Shown piece by piece: positions 53,941 through 64,000 of a stretch of 64,000 nt of DNA; the stretch's first letter is position 1, and the number at the start of each line of letters is the position of its first letter. The notes below the pieces were generated by a model that was not told where the DNA came from, ran no database searches, and saw only the letters and a program-made list of their open reading frames with translations. The DNA is from Lachnoclostridium phytofermentans (GTDB taxonomy: Bacteria; Bacillota; Clostridia; Lachnospirales; Lachnospiraceae): contig NZ_JPOF01000003.1 in NCBI RefSeq assembly GCF_000733755.1, forward strand, positions 1,431,001 through 1,495,000, in the 5' to 3' direction. Position numbers and translations under genes: made by a program.

Positions 53941-55023
53941 ATGGTAGTAAAGTCTCTTGAATTGAGTAATTTTAGAAATTATGAAAACTTATCTTTGGAG
54001 TTTTCTCCATCGACTAATATTTTGTATGGAGACAATGCTCAGGGAAAGACAAACATACTCGAAGCAGTGTTTCTTTGTGCTACAACAAAGTCACACAAAG
54101 GAAGTAAGGATAGAGAAATCATTAAGCTACAGTCGGAAGAAGCACATATTCGTATGAGGATACACCGAGATAATGTGGAACATCGGCTTGATATGCACCT
54201 GAAAAAAAATAAACCCAAAGGTGTGGCAATTAACGGGATACCGATTAAACGTTCTTCAGAACTATTCGGTATCATTAATGTTGTGTTTTTTTCACCAGAG
54301 GATTTATCTATTATAAAAAATGGACCTAGCGAGCGTAGACGGTTTATTGATATGGAGCTTTGTCAATTAAGTAAACTATATCTACACAATTTGATAAATT
54401 ACAACAAAGTTTTAAACCAGAGAAACAATTTATTAAAGCAAATAGGTTTTAATAAAAGTTTATTGGATACGCTTTATGTGTGGGATCAGCAGCTAGTTCA
54501 TTTTGGATCTGCTTTGATTAAAGAGAGGGATTCTTTTATTAAAAGCATGAATGAACTAATTTTTAAGCTACATAAAAAACTTAGCGATGGGAAGGAAATG
54601 TTAGAAATCGTTTATGAACCAAATGTAGCAGAAAAAGAGTTTGAAAGTAAACTGAAAAAGAGTATGGAACGTGATATTGCCTTAAAGGTATCAAATGTTG
54701 GACCGCATCGGGATGACCTTAGTTTTCTTATCAATGGTCAGGATGTTAGAAAGTATGGATCACAGGGGCAGCAAAGAACTGCTGCATTATCTTTAAAGCT
54801 TGCAGAAATAGAATTAGTAAAACAGGTGACGAAAGACAAACCAATTCTACTCCTAGATGATGTATTGTCAGAATTAGATAGAAAAAGGCAAAATCAGTTA
54901 TTAGACAGTATTGTAGGTATTCAAACTATTGTAACCTGTACCGGTCTTGAAGAATTTGTGAGTAATAGAATTGATACGGATCGAATTTATAAGGTTGTTC
55001 AAGGAACTGTTCAAAAAGGATAA
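53941..55023 (+). CDS. recF: DNA repair/recombination protein RecF
   Basis: A 360-residue SMC-like ATPase that helps load RecA at gaps. The P-loop is GDNAQGKTNILEA (about residues 31-43), the signature is KYGSQGQQRTAALSLKLAE (about 272-290) and Walker B is PILLLDDVLSELD. The N-terminus MVVKSLELSNFRNYENL is standard. The ribosome site is poor (TAGGG immediately before the ATG). It precedes gyrB by 33 bp. Confidence 0.96.
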   Translation: MVVKSLELSNFRNYENLSLEFSPSTNILYGDNAQGKTNILEAVFLCATTKSHKGSKDREIIKLQSEEAHIRMRIHRDNVEHRLDMHLKKNKPKGVAINGIPIKRSSELFGIINVVFFSPEDLSIIKNGPSERRRFIDMELCQLSKLYLHNLINYNKVLNQRNNLLKQIGFNKSLLDTLYVWDQQLVHFGSALIKERDSFIKSMNELIFKLHKKLSDGKEMLEIVYEPNVAEKEFESKLKKSMERDIALKVSNVGPHRDDLSFLINGQDVRKYGSQGQQRTAALSLKLAEIELVKQVTKDKPILLLDDVLSELDRKRQNQLLDSIVGIQTIVTCTGLEEFVSNRIDTDRIYKVVQGTVQKG

Positions 55024-55032
55024 AACATTTAA

Positions 55033-56985
<1,953 letters not shown>

Positions 56986-57002
56986 ACAACGGAGGAATTA
57001 AA

Positions 57003-59669
57003 ATGGACGAGAATATCTTTGATAAGGTGCATGATGTCGACCTTAAAAAGACAATGGAAACCTCCTATATCGAGTATGCCATGTCAGTTATTGCAGCCAG
57101 AGCCCTTCCGGATGTAAGAGATGGATTAAAACCGGTACAGAGAAGAATTTTATACGCTATGATAGAATTAAATAACGGTCCTGACAAGCCACACCGTAAG
57201 TGTGCACGTATTGTCGGTGATACGATGGGTAAATATCACCCTCATGGTGATAGCTCTATCTATGGCGCTTTAGTAAATTTAGCACAGAATTGGTCAACTA
57301 GATATCCGTTAGTGGATGGTCATGGTAACTTCGGTTCCGTAGATGGTGACGGTGCTGCTGCCATGCGTTACACCGAAGCTAGATTAAGTAAAATATCGAT
57401 GGAGATGTTGTCTGACATTAATAAAGACACTGTTGATTTTACTCCAAACTTTGATGAAACGGAAAAAGAACCAATGGTTCTTCCTGCTAGATATCCGAAT
57501 CTTTTGGTAAATGGAACTTCTGGTATCGCAGTAGGTATGGCAACTAATATCCCTCCTCACAACATGAGAGAGATTATAGGAGCAGTAGTCCGTATTATTG
57601 ATAATAAGATTGAGGATAAAGAAACTACGATTGAAGAGTTATTAGAAATCGTGAAAGGACCAGATTTTCCTACCGGTGCTATGATACTTGGTACTAGAGG
57701 AATAGAAGAAGCATATCGTACTGGACGAGGTAAGATTCGTGTACGTGCGGTAACAGATATTGAACCGATGACAAACGGTAAAAACCGCATTATTGTTACG
57801 GAATTACCTTACATGGTAAATAAAGCTCGTTTGATAGAAAAAATTGCAGAGCTTGTACGTGATAAAAAGATTGACGGTATTACAGAGCTTCGCGATGAAT
57901 CTGATCGAGAAGGTATGAGAATTTGTATTGAACTTCGTCGTGATGTCAATGCGAACGTTATCTTAAATCAATTATATAAACATACCCAGTTACAAGATAC
58001 TTTTGGTGTGATTATGCTTGCTTTAGTAAATAATCAACCTAAGGTTCTATCCCTTCTTGAAATGTTAAGTTATTATTTAAAGCATCAAGAAGAAGTTGTA
58101 ACGAGAAGAATAAATTATGATTTAAATAAGGCAAAAGAAAGAGCGCATATTTTAGAAGGCTTGTTAAAAGCACTGGATCATATTGATGAGGTTATTAATA
58201 TTATTCGTGCCTCAAAAAATGGCGCTATGGCAAAAGAACGTTTAATTGAGAGATTCGAGTTTGATGATATCCAAGCGCAAGCAATCATTGATATGAGACT
58301 TCGTGCGTTAACAGGTTTGGAACGCGAAAAGCTTGAGGATGAATTTGCCGAACTTCAGAGAAGAATTGCTGAATTCGAAGCAATCTTAGCTGATGAAAAG
58401 TTATTGCTTGGGGTTATCAAAGAAGAAATTCAGGTGATTAACGATAAATACGGAGATGAAAGAAGAACATCCATCGGATTTGATGAGTTTGATATCTCCA
58501 TGGAGGATTTAATTCCTGATGAAAACACAGTAATTGCTATGACTCGTTTGGGATATATCAAGAGAATGACGATTGATAACTTTAAGAGTCAGCATCGTGG
58601 TGGTAAGGGAATTAAGGGTATGCAGACCATTGAAGAAGACTTTATCGAAGACTTATTTATGACTACAACCCACCACTACATTATGTTCTTTACGAATAAA
58701 GGTAGAGTATATCGATTAAAGGCATATGAAATTCCTGAATCCTCAAGAACAGCGAGAGGAACAGCGATAGTGAATCTCTTACAGTTATTGCCGGAAGAAA
58801 GAATTACTGCGATTATCGCTTTAAAAGAATACAAAGACAATCGTTATCTATTTATGGCTACGAAAGATGGTATTGTGAAAAAGACTAAGATTAAAGAATA
58901 TCAAAATATTCGAAAGACTGGTCTTCAGGCAATTAATCTAAGAGAAGATGATGAATTAATTGAAGTTAAGACGACAAATAGTCAAAAAGATATCGTTCTC
59001 GTAACCAAGAACGGTATGTGTATCCGTTTCCATGAGAAGGATGTCCGTAGTACTGGTAGAGCATCTATGGGTGTTATCGGAATGAATTTAACTGATGGTG
59101 ACGAAGTAGTTGCAATGCAGATTCATACACAAGGTAAGTATTTGCTTACAGTTTCTGAATATGGTCTTGGAAAGTTGACTGACCTAGATGAATTTACTCC
59201 ACAAAGACGTGGCGGTAAGGGTGTAAAGTGTTATAAGATAACAGAAAAGACTGGTAATGTAGTAGGAGCGAAAGCTGTAAACGAAGAACACGAAGTGATG
59301 ATAATCACCAATGAAGGTATCATCATCCGTCTTGCAGTGAATGGCATCAGTATCCTTGGTAGAATAACTTCTGGTGTTAAGCTAATCAATATAGAGGCTG
59401 GTAAGGATATTAGAGTTGCTAGTTTAGCAAAGGTTAGAGAAGGTAGTATAAGCACAGAAGAAGATGTTCTAAAAAAGTTAGAGGAAGAGTTAAAAGAAGA
59501 AAATGTAGTAGTACCTCTTGAGGATGATCAGGAAGACGAGGATTATTCCGAAGAGGAAGATTCTTTCGTTGAGGAAGAAGAGGATCAATTAGATGATTCT
59601 AAGGATCTTGAGGAATTAGTATCACGTGCTCTTAAGGATCAAGAGGATCAAGAAGAGGAAGAAGAGTAA
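57003..59669 (+). CDS. gyrA: DNA gyrase subunit A
   Basis: An 888-residue subunit that cuts and rejoins DNA. The catalytic Tyr is Y123 in [10 protein letters not shown]. The quinolone region reads [17 protein letters not shown]: the Ser is normal (S84) but Gly88 stands where Escherichia coli has Asp87. The GyrA box in the C-terminal wrapping domain is QRRGGKG. The last roughly 50 residues form a very acidic tail (runs of Glu and Asp), longer than in many gyrases. CGGAGG precedes the ATG. A terminator follows. Confidence 0.98.
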   Translation: MDENIFDKVHDVDLKKTMETSYIEYAMSVIAARALPDVRDGLKPVQRRILYAMIELNNGPDKPHRKCARIVGDTMGKYHPHGDSSIYGALVNLAQNWSTRYPLVDGHGNFGSVDGDGAAAMRYTEARLSKISMEMLSDINKDTVDFTPNFDETEKEPMVLPARYPNLLVNGTSGIAVGMATNIPPHNMREIIGAVVRIIDNKIEDKETTIEELLEIVKGPDFPTGAMILGTRGIEEAYRTGRGKIRVRAVTDIEPMTNGKNRIIVTELPYMVNKARLIEKIAELVRDKKIDGITELRDESDREGMRICIELRRDVNANVILNQLYKHTQLQDTFGVIMLALVNNQPKVLSLLEMLSYYLKHQEEVVTRRINYDLNKAKERAHILEGLLKALDHIDEVINIIRASKNGAMAKERLIERFEFDDIQAQAIIDMRLRALTGLEREKLEDEFAELQRRIAEFEAILADEKLLLGVIKEEIQVINDKYGDERRTSIGFDEFDISMEDLIPDENTVIAMTRLGYIKRMTIDNFKSQHRGGKGIKGMQTIEEDFIEDLFMTTTHHYIMFFTNKGRVYRLKAYEIPESSRTARGTAIVNLLQLLPEERITAIIALKEYKDNRYLFMATKDGIVKKTKIKEYQNIRKTGLQAINLREDDELIEVKTTNSQKDIVLVTKNGMCIRFHEKDVRSTGRASMGVIGMNLTDGDEVVAMQIHTQGKYLLTVSEYGLGKLTDLDEFTPQRRGGKGVKCYKITEKTGNVVGAKAVNEEHEVMIITNEGIIIRLAVNGISILGRITSGVKLINIEAGKDIRVASLAKVREGSISTEEDVLKKLEEELKEENVVVPLEDDQEDEDYSEEEDSFVEEEEDQLDDSKDLEELVSRALKDQEDQEEEEE

Positions 59670-59721
59670 ATAATGGTAATCGGAAAAACAATAAAGAATT
59701 ATAATTTTCCGGTGTAATGAT

Positions 59722-59763
59722 AAATTCGTAGTCTTTGAGTAAATCTCAGGGACTACGAATTTT
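59722..59763 (+). terminator. Terminator of the gyrBA operon
   Basis: AAATTCGTAGTC pairs with GACTACGAATTT, with inner TGAG/CTCA. Confidence 0.85.
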
Positions 59764-59871
59764 CTAAAATAATTTAGAATTGAAACTTGATGTTTATTAC
59801 CGGAAGTACGCATTAGTGAAAAAAATGACTATGTATTACTAAGGTATGGGAGTATAAGAATTGAGGTTATT

Positions 59872-60714
59872 ATGAGAATAGTACATACGGATGCTATTAC
59901 GAAGGCAATAAAAGAAATGTGTATTGAAGCAAATCTTTATCTTACTGAGGATGTTAAAAACAGACTTAAGAAAGCAAGCCATATGGAAAGCTCAGATCTT
60001 GGTAAAAAGATTTTAGGTCAATTAGAGGAAAACTTAGAGATTGCACAAAAAGACCTTATTCCAATATGTCAAGATACCGGTATGGCTGTTGTATTTATTT
60101 CGATTGGTCAAGAGGTACATTTAGAAGGAAATTATCTCGAGGATGCTATCAATGATGGAATTAGACAAGGTTATGAAGAAGGATACCTTAGAAAATCTGT
60201 TGTAAGTGATCCACTCCTTCGAGAGAATACAAAAGATAACACACCAGGAATTATTCACTATAGTATTATTCCCGGAGAAAATGTTGAAATAACTGTTGCC
60301 CCAAAAGGATTTGGCAGTGAAAACATGAGTCGTGTTGTTATGCTTAAGCCATCTGATGGGGAAGAAGGAATTAAAAAAGCAGTCTTAGAAACAATAAAGC
60401 TTGCTGGCCCGAATGCATGTCCACCTATGGTTATTGGAATAGGAATTGGTGGAACTTTTGAAAAATGTGCGCTTCTAGCTAAAAAAGCATTAACAAGAAA
60501 TTTAGAAGAAAGTTCGAAAGAAGAACATATTAAAAGACTGGAACAAGAACTTCTAGAAGAAATTAATCAAACAGGGATCGGACCTGGAGGACTTGGAGGA
60601 AAAACAACAGCTCTAGGTGTTAATATTGAAACTTATCCAACACATATTGCAGGACTTCCTCTCGCAATTAATGTTTGCTGTCATGTGAATCGTCATGTAA
60701 AAAGAATACTGTAG
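59872..60714 (+). CDS. Class I fumarate hydratase, alpha subunit
   Basis: A 280-residue subunit of the [4Fe-4S] fumarase/tartrate dehydratase family, which interconverts fumarate and malate. Cluster ligands are expected at the Cys in PICQDTGMAV, GPNACPPMVIG and LAINVCCHVN. GPGGLGGKTTALGVNIE is also typical. The oxygen-labile cluster suits an anaerobe. TGAGG precedes the ATG. The beta subunit starts 15 bp after the stop. L-tartrate dehydratase is the alternative assignment. Confidence 0.9.
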   Translation: MRIVHTDAITKAIKEMCIEANLYLTEDVKNRLKKASHMESSDLGKKILGQLEENLEIAQKDLIPICQDTGMAVVFISIGQEVHLEGNYLEDAINDGIRQGYEEGYLRKSVVSDPLLRENTKDNTPGIIHYSIIPGENVEITVAPKGFGSENMSRVVMLKPSDGEEGIKKAVLETIKLAGPNACPPMVIGIGIGGTFEKCALLAKKALTRNLEESSKEEHIKRLEQELLEEINQTGIGPGGLGGKTTALGVNIETYPTHIAGLPLAINVCCHVNRHVKRIL

Positions 60715-60728
60715 ATATGGGAGGAGCC

Positions 60729-61274
60729 ATGGATAAGCATATTACAACACCAATCGATACGTCTAAGGTAATCGCATTAAAAGCAGGAGACTATGTATAC
60801 CTGACAGGTAGAATTTATACTGCGAGAGATGCTGCTCATAAAAGAATGTTCGAAGCATTACAACAAAAAGAAGAATTGCCTTTTGATATTATAAATCAAG
60901 TTATTTATTATCTTGGTCCTACTCCGGCAAGAGATGGCCAGGTAATTGGCTCTGCAGGTCCAACAACAAGTAGTAGAATGGATAAGTATACTCCTTCTCT
61001 TCTTAACTTAGGGTTAAAAGGAATGATAGGTAAGGGGAAGAGAAATGATGATGTGATAGACTCCATGAAAAAGAATAAAGCAGTATATTTTGCTGCGATT
61101 GGAGGAGCTGGAGCACTACTCTCAAAATGTATTAAATCATCGAAGGTAATTGCCTATGAGGATTTAGGAACGGAAGCTATTCGTGAATTGTGGGTAGAAA
61201 ATTTACCTGTTATTGTAGTTATTGACTCGGAGGGAAATAATTTTTATGAGTCACAGATGAATTTCACCTCATAA
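60729..61274 (+). CDS. Class I fumarate hydratase, beta subunit
   Basis: A 181-residue partner of the preceding alpha subunit, equivalent to the C-terminal domain of single-chain class I fumarases. Motifs are GRIYTARDAAHKRM and YYLGPTPARDGQVIGSAGPTTS, with AIGGAGALLSKCIKS and YEDLGTEAIREL further on. Start at 60729 follows GGGAGG; an ORF extending back over the alpha stop is not needed. Together the two genes give a two-component fumarase. Confidence 0.9.
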   Translation: MDKHITTPIDTSKVIALKAGDYVYLTGRIYTARDAAHKRMFEALQQKEELPFDIINQVIYYLGPTPARDGQVIGSAGPTTSSRMDKYTPSLLNLGLKGMIGKGKRNDDVIDSMKKNKAVYFAAIGGAGALLSKCIKSSKVIAYEDLGTEAIRELWVENLPVIVVIDSEGNNFYESQMNFTS

Positions 61275-61304
61275 GGGAAGTTCTCTGTTTTTAATCGGGG
61301 AGTA

Positions 61305-61380
61305 AGGGTTTGCCTGCTTTAGCAGGAGCCCACACTTTTGCTGAAATGCCACGTAGTGGCAATGAGGTTATGAGCAAGTA
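61305..61380 (+). repeat. Structured non-coding segment of unknown nature
   Basis: Two short perfect hairpins stand close together: CCTGCT-TTAGCAGG (about 61311-61325) and GCCACGTAGTGGC (about 61347-61360). The segment is more GC-rich than its surroundings. It may be a dispersed repeat or the leader of the Rrf2 gene. No coding frame of note. Confidence 0.35.
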
Positions 61381-61441
61381 GTGTAAACGGATTACGAATA
61401 TACGATTCAACTAAATTCATAGTGAAATAATATGATTTATA

Positions 61442-61469
61442 TTGACTTTATATCAAATATGTGATACTT
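61442..61469 (+). promoter_or_regulatory. Promoter with palindromic candidate operator of the Rrf2 gene
   Basis: TTGACT (61442) and a weak ATACTT (61464) flank TATCA-6-TGATA (61451-61466), a perfect inverted repeat. Its place between the promoter elements suggests autoregulation by the Rrf2 protein; this is inference. Confidence 0.45.
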
Positions 61470-61500
61470 ATTAATCGTAGAAAGGAAAGGCGGAGAAGAT

Positions 61501-61938
61501 ATGAAGATTTCAACGAAAGGACGATATGCACTTCGTCTGATGTTAGATTTGGCTATTAACAACACTGGAGAATTTATTACAATCAAGAGTATCGCCCAAA
61601 GGCAAGAGATATCTGATAAGTACTTAGAACAGATTATAACCCAATTAAGCAGAGCAGGATATGTAAAAAGTTCAAGAGGAGCCCAAGGGGGTTATCGTTT
61701 AACGAAAGAACCAAAAGAGTATACGGTTGGTATGATATTAAAATTAATTGAGGGAAGTCTTGCACCAGTATCATGTGTAGAAGAGGAAGAACACGATTGT
61801 AATCGTTATGGTTCCTGTGCAACTTTGTTTGTTTACCAGAAGATCAATGAAGCAGTAAACAATGTAGTTGATAATATTACATTAGAGGACTTAGTAGAAC
61901 GTCATCGAGAACTTGGAGAGAATAACTATATTATATAA
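61501..61938 (+). CDS. Rrf2 family transcriptional regulator (IscR/CymR-like)
   Basis: A 145-residue winged-helix regulator beginning MKISTKGRYALRLMLDLA, the classic Rrf2 start, with the recognition region ISDKYLEQIITQLSRAGYVKSSRGAQGGYRL. Three cysteines occur in SCVEEEEHDCNRYGSC, spaced C-x7-C-x5-C, close to the three-Cys cluster of IscR, so an iron-sulfur cluster is possible. CymR, the cysteine repressor, belongs to the same family, and sulfur genes metY and cysK follow. Either iron-sulfur or cysteine sensing fits. GGCGGAG precedes the ATG; a terminator separates it from metY. Confidence 0.9.
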   Translation: MKISTKGRYALRLMLDLAINNTGEFITIKSIAQRQEISDKYLEQIITQLSRAGYVKSSRGAQGGYRLTKEPKEYTVGMILKLIEGSLAPVSCVEEEEHDCNRYGSCATLFVYQKINEAVNNVVDNITLEDLVERHRELGENNYII

Positions 61939-61958
61939 ATGAAATTAAGTTACTATAT

Positions 61959-62000
61959 AAGGAGTATGTCTTATTATACGATAAGGCATACTCCTTTTAT
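61959..62000 (+). terminator. Terminator of the Rrf2 gene
   Basis: AAGGAGTATG pairs with CATACTCCTT, with inner CTTAT/ATAAG, then TTTAT. Confidence 0.85.
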
Positions 62001-62345
62001 ACATAATAAGAGGTTTGTTTACTGGCATATTGCTTATCTATATGTCATAGAAAGAACTATTATGGATTGATATTAAAACTGATATTAATTAGTATGGAAA
62101 TTTGTATATACGATATCCAAAAGAGATATCGATTTATTAAAAAAAATTTCAATTATGATAAAATAATATTGACAAATTTTGAGAGTAAGAATATAATAAC
62201 ATTAATTCATACTAAATCTATATGAATATATATAATAAGGGAAGAAGTATTGTTATTAATGGTGAATAAGAAAGTCAATAAGAAAATACATAAGAAAACG
62301 GGGTTAACAATTAAATAAGAAAGAGAAAGGGAAAGGGAGTATTGT
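62001..62345 (+). promoter_or_regulatory. metY upstream region with promoter
   Basis: A strong sigma-A type promoter is present, TTGACA (62169) and TATAAT (62192) with 17-bp spacing. The leader of about 145 bases is AT-rich without an obvious SAM riboswitch or T-box. GATATC occurs twice at about 62111-62130 and could be part of an operator. Confidence 0.7.
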
Positions 62346-63632
62346 ATGAGTGATCCAAAAAGAAATCTTAAGTTTGAGACATTGCAATTACATGTTGGTC
62401 AGGAGGAGGCAGATATTGCAACTGATGCAAGAGCGGTTCCTATTTATCAAACAACATCTTATGTGTTTCATAATGCAGATCATGCAGCGGCAAGATTTAA
62501 CCTAACGGACGCAGGTAATATTTACGGACGTCTAACTAATCCAACACAAGATGTGTTTGAGAGAAGAATATCTGCATTAGAGGGTGGAGTTGCAGCTTTA
62601 GCAGTTGCTTCGGGAGCAGCAGCAATCACCTATACCATTATGAATCTAGCACAATCAGGAGATCATATTGTAGCCTCGAAGGATATTTATGGAGGATCTT
62701 ATAATCTGTTAGCACATACTCTAAAAGAGTATGGAATTACAACAACCTTTGTAGATGCCTCAAATATAAAAAATGTTCAAGATGCAATTAAGGATAATAC
62801 CAAAGGTGTATTTATTGAAAGCCTTGGTAATCCTAATTCTAATGTGTTAGACGTTGATGAGATTGCAAAGATTGCGCATGCAAACAAAATACCTCTCGTA
62901 ATAGACAATACATTTGCAACACCGTATTTGCTTCGCCCTATTGAGTATGGAGCAGATATTGTAGTACATTCTGCTACGAAATTTATTGGAGGTCATGGAA
63001 CATCGATTGGCGGTGTTATTGTCGATAGTGGTAAATTTGATTGGGAAGCATCTGGTAAATTTCCATCACTTACAGAACCAAATCCATCGTATCATGGAAT
63101 TTCCTTTACGAAAGTAGTGGGGGCAGCAGCCTTTGTAACAAAAATAAGGGCTATTTTATTAAGAGATACCGGTGCTGCAATATCACCATTCCATGCATTT
63201 ATGTTCTTACAAGGTTTAGAGACATTGTCACTTCGAATAGAACGTCATGTTGAAAATGCATTAAAAGTTGTAGAGTATTTAAGTAAACATCCTAAAATAG
63301 AGAAAGTAAATCATCCTTCCTTAATAGAGAGTGGATCGCATGATTTATATCAAAAATATTTTAAAAAGGGTGCAGGTTCAATATTTACAATTGAAATTAA
63401 GGGTGGAGAAAAAGAAGCAAAGGAATTTATTGATAAGCTTCAGATATTTTCTTTACTTGCAAATGTAGCAGATGTAAAATCATTAGTAATACATCCAGCG
63501 TCAACAACTCATTCACAAATGAACGAAGAAGAATTAAGAAATTCTGGTATTAAACCAAATACGGTTCGTTTATCGATTGGAACAGAGCATATTGATGATA
63601 TCTTGTATGATCTGGAAAAAGCATTAGAGTAA
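62346..63632 (+). CDS. O-acetylhomoserine aminocarboxypropyltransferase (MetY-type)
   Basis: A 428-residue PLP enzyme of the Cys/Met metabolism family. It starts with FETLQLHVGQ, typical of O-acetylhomoserine sulfhydrylases. PLP contacts are in YGRLTNPTQDVFERR and ALAVASGAAAI, and the Schiff-base Lys is in VVHSATKFIGGHGTSIGG. The C-terminal GTEHIDDILYDLEKAL is also standard. It makes homocysteine from O-acetylhomoserine and sulfide. GGGAG precedes the ATG. cysK follows after 18 bp, so both sulfide-assimilating enzymes are in one operon. Confidence 0.92.
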   Translation: MSDPKRNLKFETLQLHVGQEEADIATDARAVPIYQTTSYVFHNADHAAARFNLTDAGNIYGRLTNPTQDVFERRISALEGGVAALAVASGAAAITYTIMNLAQSGDHIVASKDIYGGSYNLLAHTLKEYGITTTFVDASNIKNVQDAIKDNTKGVFIESLGNPNSNVLDVDEIAKIAHANKIPLVIDNTFATPYLLRPIEYGADIVVHSATKFIGGHGTSIGGVIVDSGKFDWEASGKFPSLTEPNPSYHGISFTKVVGAAAFVTKIRAILLRDTGAAISPFHAFMFLQGLETLSLRIERHVENALKVVEYLSKHPKIEKVNHPSLIESGSHDLYQKYFKKGAGSIFTIEIKGGEKEAKEFIDKLQIFSLLANVADVKSLVIHPASTTHSQMNEEELRNSGIKPNTVRLSIGTEHIDDILYDLEKALE

Positions 63633-63650
63633 TTTTTAGGAGGGATAGTT

Positions 63651-64000
63651 ATGAAAATAGCTAAAAGTTTAACTGATTTAATTGGAAATACACCACTATT
63701 AGAATTAAGTAACCTTATGAAACAACAAGATTTAAAGGCTCATATTATTGGAAAGCTAGAGTATTTTAATCCTGCTGGTAGTGTAAAGGACCGTATCGCA
63801 AAAGCAATGATTGAAGATGCGGAAGAAAAAGGACTTATTAAAGAAGGAGCTGTCATTATTGAGCCAACAAGTGGTAATACTGGTATTGGCTTAGCGTCTG
63901 TTGCAACCGCAAGAGGTTATCGCATTATTTTAACAATGCCTGAAACAATGAGTATCGAAAGACGTAACTTATTAAAGGCATATGGAGCAGAGCTTGTTCT
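63651..64000 (+). CDS. cysK: Cysteine synthase A (partial, runs off the window)
   Basis: The first 116 residues of O-acetylserine sulfhydrylase, which makes cysteine from O-acetylserine and sulfide. [19 protein letters not shown] is the standard start, the PLP Lys is in [11 protein letters not shown] and the phosphate-binding/substrate loop is [19 protein letters not shown] precedes the ATG. It shares the metY promoter. The C-terminal part is outside the window. Confidence 0.95.
   Translation, partial: MKIAKSLTDLIGNTPLLELSNLMKQQDLKAHIIGKLEYFNPAGSVKDRIAKAMIEDAEEKGLIKEGAVIIEPTSGNTGIGLASVATARGYRIILTMPETMSIERRNLLKAYGAELV

Noticed and set aside
62001..62345. SAM riboswitch or T-box upstream of metY
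   Set aside because: No kink-turn, GGUGGC-like T-box core or conserved SAM-I helices could be found; only a promoter and AT-rich leader are visible.

Overview
The window is AT-rich and reads as a chromosomal segment of a spore-forming clostridium, most like the Lachnospiraceae (Clostridium cluster XIVa; Lachnoclostridium phytofermentans-like, by family resemblance only). Support comes from sporulation genes (spmA/spmB, spoIIIJ/jag), AbrB, fermentative AdhE, [4Fe-4S] class I fumarase, clostridial DUF3881 and DUF4446 proteins, Gram-positive LexA and Rex operators, strong AGGAGG ribosome-binding sites and several GTG/TTG starts.

Left part (1-8.2 kb): accessory catabolic and transport genes on the + strand. 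These are a GH4 glycosidase, a BNR/sialidase-like protein, a broken DUF305 gene, a DHDPS/NanA-family lyase, a GntR-ABC exporter operon, and a PTS enzyme I lacking its usual C-terminal end. From 8.2 to 18.8 kb: spmAB, then abrB facing a long minus-strand operon matching the Bacillus yaaO-abrB neighbourhood (decarboxylase, GMP-kinase-like, YaaR, HolB, RicT, tRNA methyltransferase, RsmI), then trmB and thioredoxin. From 18.8 to 32.5 kb: a mixture of an AI-2E-type permease, two tandem tRNA-Lys cassettes, an SOS-controlled dinB operon next to a SRAP gene, Rex-controlled adhE, an orphan ABC ATPase, a small kinase, araD, a D,D-carboxypeptidase and tRNA-Arg.

Right half (32.5-64 kb): the replication origin region. 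On the minus strand: DUF3881, HD-GYP, DUF4446, parB, parA, a 2.2-kb gene-free stretch with a tandem array of parS sites about 216 bp apart, a DegS/DegU-like two-component pair whose regulator is frameshifted, then GNAT, rsmG, mnmG, mnmE, jag, yidC, yidD, rnpA and rpmH. oriC lies between rpmH and dnaN, with DnaA boxes on both sides of dnaA. On the + strand: dnaA, dnaN, an S4 protein, recF, gyrB, gyrA, then class I fumarase (two subunits), an Rrf2 regulator, a MetY-type sulfhydrylase and the start of cysK.

The most unusual structure is the parS array: seven parS-like sites, five of them intact in the core, embedded in near-identical AT-rich repeats. One unit is about half length and the distal sites are decaying. 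Further isolated sites lie at 39155 and inside parB. It looks like a repeat-built chromosomal centromere about 11 kb from dnaA. No IS element, prophage or CRISPR array was found.
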